A stretch of DNA of 16,038 nt from Lentisphaeria bacterium (GTDB taxonomy: Bacteria; Verrucomicrobiota; Lentisphaeria; Oligosphaerales; PUNB01): positions 1-16,038 of the forward strand of contig SLNM01000089.1 of assembly GCA_007133055.1 (NCBI GenBank). Direction: 5' to 3'. The position numbers and the translations under genes were made by a program. Each line of letters opens with the position of its first letter. The first letter of the stretch is position 1. The notes under the pieces are model-generated. The model searched no databases, was not told where the DNA came from, and saw nothing but the letters and a program-made list of their open reading frames with translations. This document shows, piece after piece, positions 14,449-16,038 of the stretch.

Positions 14449-14573
14449 CCTTTAGGGTATTGCGAAATGCGCGAATCGAGCCAATCGCAGGTTGGGAGTC
14501 TGTCCCGACCAGGCTCGATTCGCTTGGGCGAGACGGATTCTCGCCCTACGGAGAACGCATTTCGCAATTCTCT
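14449..14573 (-). mobile_element. Palindromic MITE/REPIN-like element, copy C
   Basis: The terminal inverted repeats are ATTGCGAAATGCG (14459-14471) and CGCATTTCGCAAT (14556-14568), 13 of 13 paired. The arm GCGAATCGAGCC (14471-14482) / GGCTCGATTCGC (14512-14523) is identical in sequence to copy A. It encloses GCAG-led GGTTGGGA (14490-14497), loop GTCTG and TCCCGACC. The other hairpin is GGGCGAGA (14526-14533), loop CGGAT, TCTCGCCC (14539-14546), ending in CTAC (14546-14549). Relative to copy A this stem carries three compensatory base-pair changes while keeping the loop, so the fold is conserved. Orientation is opposite to copy A on the map. It lies between the S1-protein stop and the beta-galactosidase ribosome site. 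Confidence 0.8.
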
Positions 14574-14583
14574 GGTTAATCAT
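14574..14583. repeat. Direct repeat GGTTAATCAT flanking element copy C (right)
   Basis: The second half of the putative target-site duplication. It contains the TAA stop (14576-14578, minus strand) of the S1-domain protein gene, so the insertion point coincides with a stop codon, as for copy A. Confidence 0.75.
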
Positions 14584-15781
14584 TCTTCTCCGATTTCATG
14601 TCAAGGTTGTCGAACAGATCGCCCAGGCTGCCAAACGACGCACTCTTTTCCCCGGGCTCCGGAGCCGATGGCGGGCCGTCCCGGTCCTCCTCTTCCCATT
14701 CTTCAGTTGCAGTCGAGCCGTCGTCCAAGCCGAGGCTCAAGCGCTGGGCCTCGGCATCGAGGTTCTCCACCACCACTTCAATGCGGGTGTTTTCCTCGAC
14801 TACCTCCCGCGGATGATTGATTCTTCGTCCTCCGCCCAACTTGGAAATATGCAGAAGCCCCTCTATACCTGGTTCCAGCTCGACAAAGGCGCCGAAGGGC
14901 ATCAGCTTGGTAACCGTGCCGCTGAGCCGCCGACCGCGGGGGTAGCGCTCCGCCGCCGTCTCCCATGGATTGGCCTGGGCATGGCGCAAACTGAGGGAGA
15001 TGCGCTGTTTTTCCCAGTCCAAATTACGAACCATCACACTGACGCGGTCTCCCGGGGCGACCACATCCTCTGGCTTGATATCGCGCCCCCAGCCCAGTTC
15101 GCTGACATGAATCAGCCCGTCTACCCCGGCGCCAAGATCGACAAAGACCCCGAAGTCCATGAGCCGCCGGACCGTGCCCTCGATGATTGCTCCCGGCTCC
15201 AAACGGTCGCGCAGCTCCTCTTGCATGCGAGCATGTTCCTGCTCCAGAATAGGTCTTCTGGCAACTACCAGATTGCGCAGTGAATCATCGCACTGGGTGA
15301 TGAGAAAACGATATTTTTCTCCAAGATAGGCGGCGGCGTCCTGCCGGTGCAAGTCGATCTGCGAGTATGGACAGAAGCCGCGATGACCTCCTACTTCAAC
15401 TTCAAAGCCGCCATTGATCTCCTTCGCCACCCTGCCTTCGACCGGAATACCGTTCTCCCAGGCGTCGAGAATGGCTGAAACGTCGGCGTCACTGCCACCG
15501 ACCCGCCGGGTCAGACGAATTTCACCGTCGCGGTCGCCAACAAAAAACACCTCGATTGTCTGCCCTTCCTCGACCTGCAAGCTACCGTCCTTGTCGGTCA
15601 CCTCCTCGCGATTTAAAATCCCCTCGCTGCGCCCGCCGATGTCGATAAAAACAGCCGTCTCGTCAATCGCCGATACTATTCCCGACACCTTCTGCCCAGG
15701 TGAGAACTCGGGGGAGAACTTCTGCATATCACGCTCCAGCATGGCGCCGAAATCGGTGGTATTACGGTTGTCCTTGGTCAT
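14576..15781 (-). CDS. RNA-binding protein with four S1 domains (ribosomal protein S1-like)
   Basis: The 401-residue protein has four S1 (OB-fold) domains at about 25-95, 108-176, 195-266 and 282-351. Domains 3 and 4 show the clearest motifs (GTVRRLMDFGVFVDLGAGV, DGLIHVSEL; GTVTKLMPFGAFVELEPGI, EGLLHISKL). Domain 2 is degenerate, with an aromatic-poor core. An acidic tail (EEWEEEDRDG, 360-369) ends in a hydrophobic GSLGDLFDNLDM segment (385-395). Proteins of this kind bind mRNA at the ribosome or in RNA decay; the six-domain S1 of E. coli is longer (about 557 residues), so this could be a short S1 or a paralogue. The ATG at 15781 has AGGAGA 10 bases upstream; an in-frame ATG at 15835 lacks one. 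Its stop lies in the direct repeat of element C, and it was probably once the first gene before the beta-galactosidase. Confidence 0.88.
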   Translation of the reverse strand: MTKDNRNTTDFGAMLERDMQKFSPEFSPGQKVSGIVSAIDETAVFIDIGGRSEGILNREEVTDKDGSLQVEEGQTIEVFFVGDRDGEIRLTRRVGGSDADVSAILDAWENGIPVEGRVAKEINGGFEVEVGGHRGFCPYSQIDLHRQDAAAYLGEKYRFLITQCDDSLRNLVVARRPILEQEHARMQEELRDRLEPGAIIEGTVRRLMDFGVFVDLGAGVDGLIHVSELGWGRDIKPEDVVAPGDRVSVMVRNLDWEKQRISLSLRHAQANPWETAAERYPRGRRLSGTVTKLMPFGAFVELEPGIEGLLHISKLGGGRRINHPREVVEENTRIEVVVENLDAEAQRLSLGLDDGSTATEEWEEEDRDGPPSAPEPGEKSASFGSLGDLFDNLDMKSEKND

Positions 15782-16038
15782 GTTGTGTTGGTCTCCTGCA
15801 AAAATTTGCTTATCACGCTGCACCCTCCAATACACTTCAACGCTTTCTTAACCGCCACACTTGCTCGGATACCCTTAACCGGTGAATTATTCAGGTTAAG
15901 GCGAAAGATTAGGAAAAATCAGCGCAATCTTGGTCATTTGCCCTGATCATTCGACTTAATCTGTTCAATCCTCTTGAATGCAAAAGAGAGAATAAGTTTG
16001 GTTCTTTCTCACTTTGAGTGGGTAGCTTGTTTCAATTC
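15782..16038. other. Upstream region of the S1-domain gene
   Basis: This stretch holds the ribosome binding site, the palindrome at 15873-15901 and, near the window edge, GAGTGGGTAG (16016-16025), a 10-mer also present upstream of hydC (9870-9879). No gene or clear sigma-70 promoter is seen. Confidence 0.5.
15873..15901. promoter_or_regulatory. 29-bp interrupted palindrome, operator-like
   Basis: CCTTAACC (15873-15880) pairs perfectly with GGTTAAGG (15894-15901), and between them TGAAT (15883-15887) pairs with ATTCA (15889-15893). All 13 positions on each side pair, with a 2-base bulge. It lies about 92 bp upstream of the S1-gene start. No T-run follows on either strand, so an operator or leader hairpin is more likely than a terminator. 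Confidence 0.5.

Overview
The window (about 16 kb, GC-rich) looks like the chromosome of an anaerobic, sugar-fermenting, carbohydrate-scavenging bacterium. The best guess is the PVC group, most likely Lentisphaerota. This is inferred from gene content: a sulfatase remnant beginning with an HIIIFNPDQWRGD-type N-terminus, a GH42 beta-galactosidase, Gfo/Idh/MocA and sugar-isomerase genes, and a trimeric [FeFe] hydrogenase. No rRNA, tRNA or universal marker is present to confirm it.

Layout. 1-99 is the tail of a gene resembling a TonB/TolA C-terminal domain. 136-1653 (+) is a secreted 5'-nucleotidase-family metallophosphatase. 1712-5330 (-) holds, in transcription order, a sugar isomerase-like TIM-barrel protein (4542-5330), a Gfo/Idh/MocA oxidoreductase (2769-3932) and a second isomerase-like protein (1712-2617), probably a small sugar or polyol catabolic set. 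5433-9636 (-) is hydC-hydB-hydA, encoding an NAD(H)-linked, probably electron-bifurcating [FeFe] hydrogenase. Divergent to it is rex (10191-10802, +), the NADH/NAD+-sensing repressor. A Rex-box-like site lies beside the best hydC promoter, so the arrangement fits a redox-controlled H2-producing module. 10853-14424 (-) is a translationally coupled run: GH42 beta-galactosidase, a membrane-anchored protein of unknown function, and a sulfatase reduced by deletions to a pseudogene (ATGA overlaps at both junctions). 14576-15781 (-) is a four-S1-domain RNA-binding protein.

The most interesting structure is not a gene. Three related palindromic elements (2643-2764, 3963-4138, 14449-14573) share terminal inverted repeats around AATTGCGAAATG and internal GTAG/GCAG-led hairpins whose stems differ by compensatory changes. 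Two copies align without gaps over 112 bp and are flanked by perfect 10-11 bp direct repeats that look like target-site duplications. Both sit exactly at a stop codon between two co-directional genes. Deleting each element plus one duplicate in silico restores a tight operon junction (19 and 16 nt between stop and start). They look like a non-autonomous mobile element that combines features of REP/REPIN sequences with features of a MITE.

Other repeats: a 13-unit perfect heptamer array (GGTTTCA) followed by four GGG tracts that fit a G-quadruplex pattern, both between the hyd promoter and rex. The same heptamer occurs twice before the first complete gene. There is also a degenerate octamer array at 4395-4426 and a strong operator-like palindrome upstream of the S1 gene.
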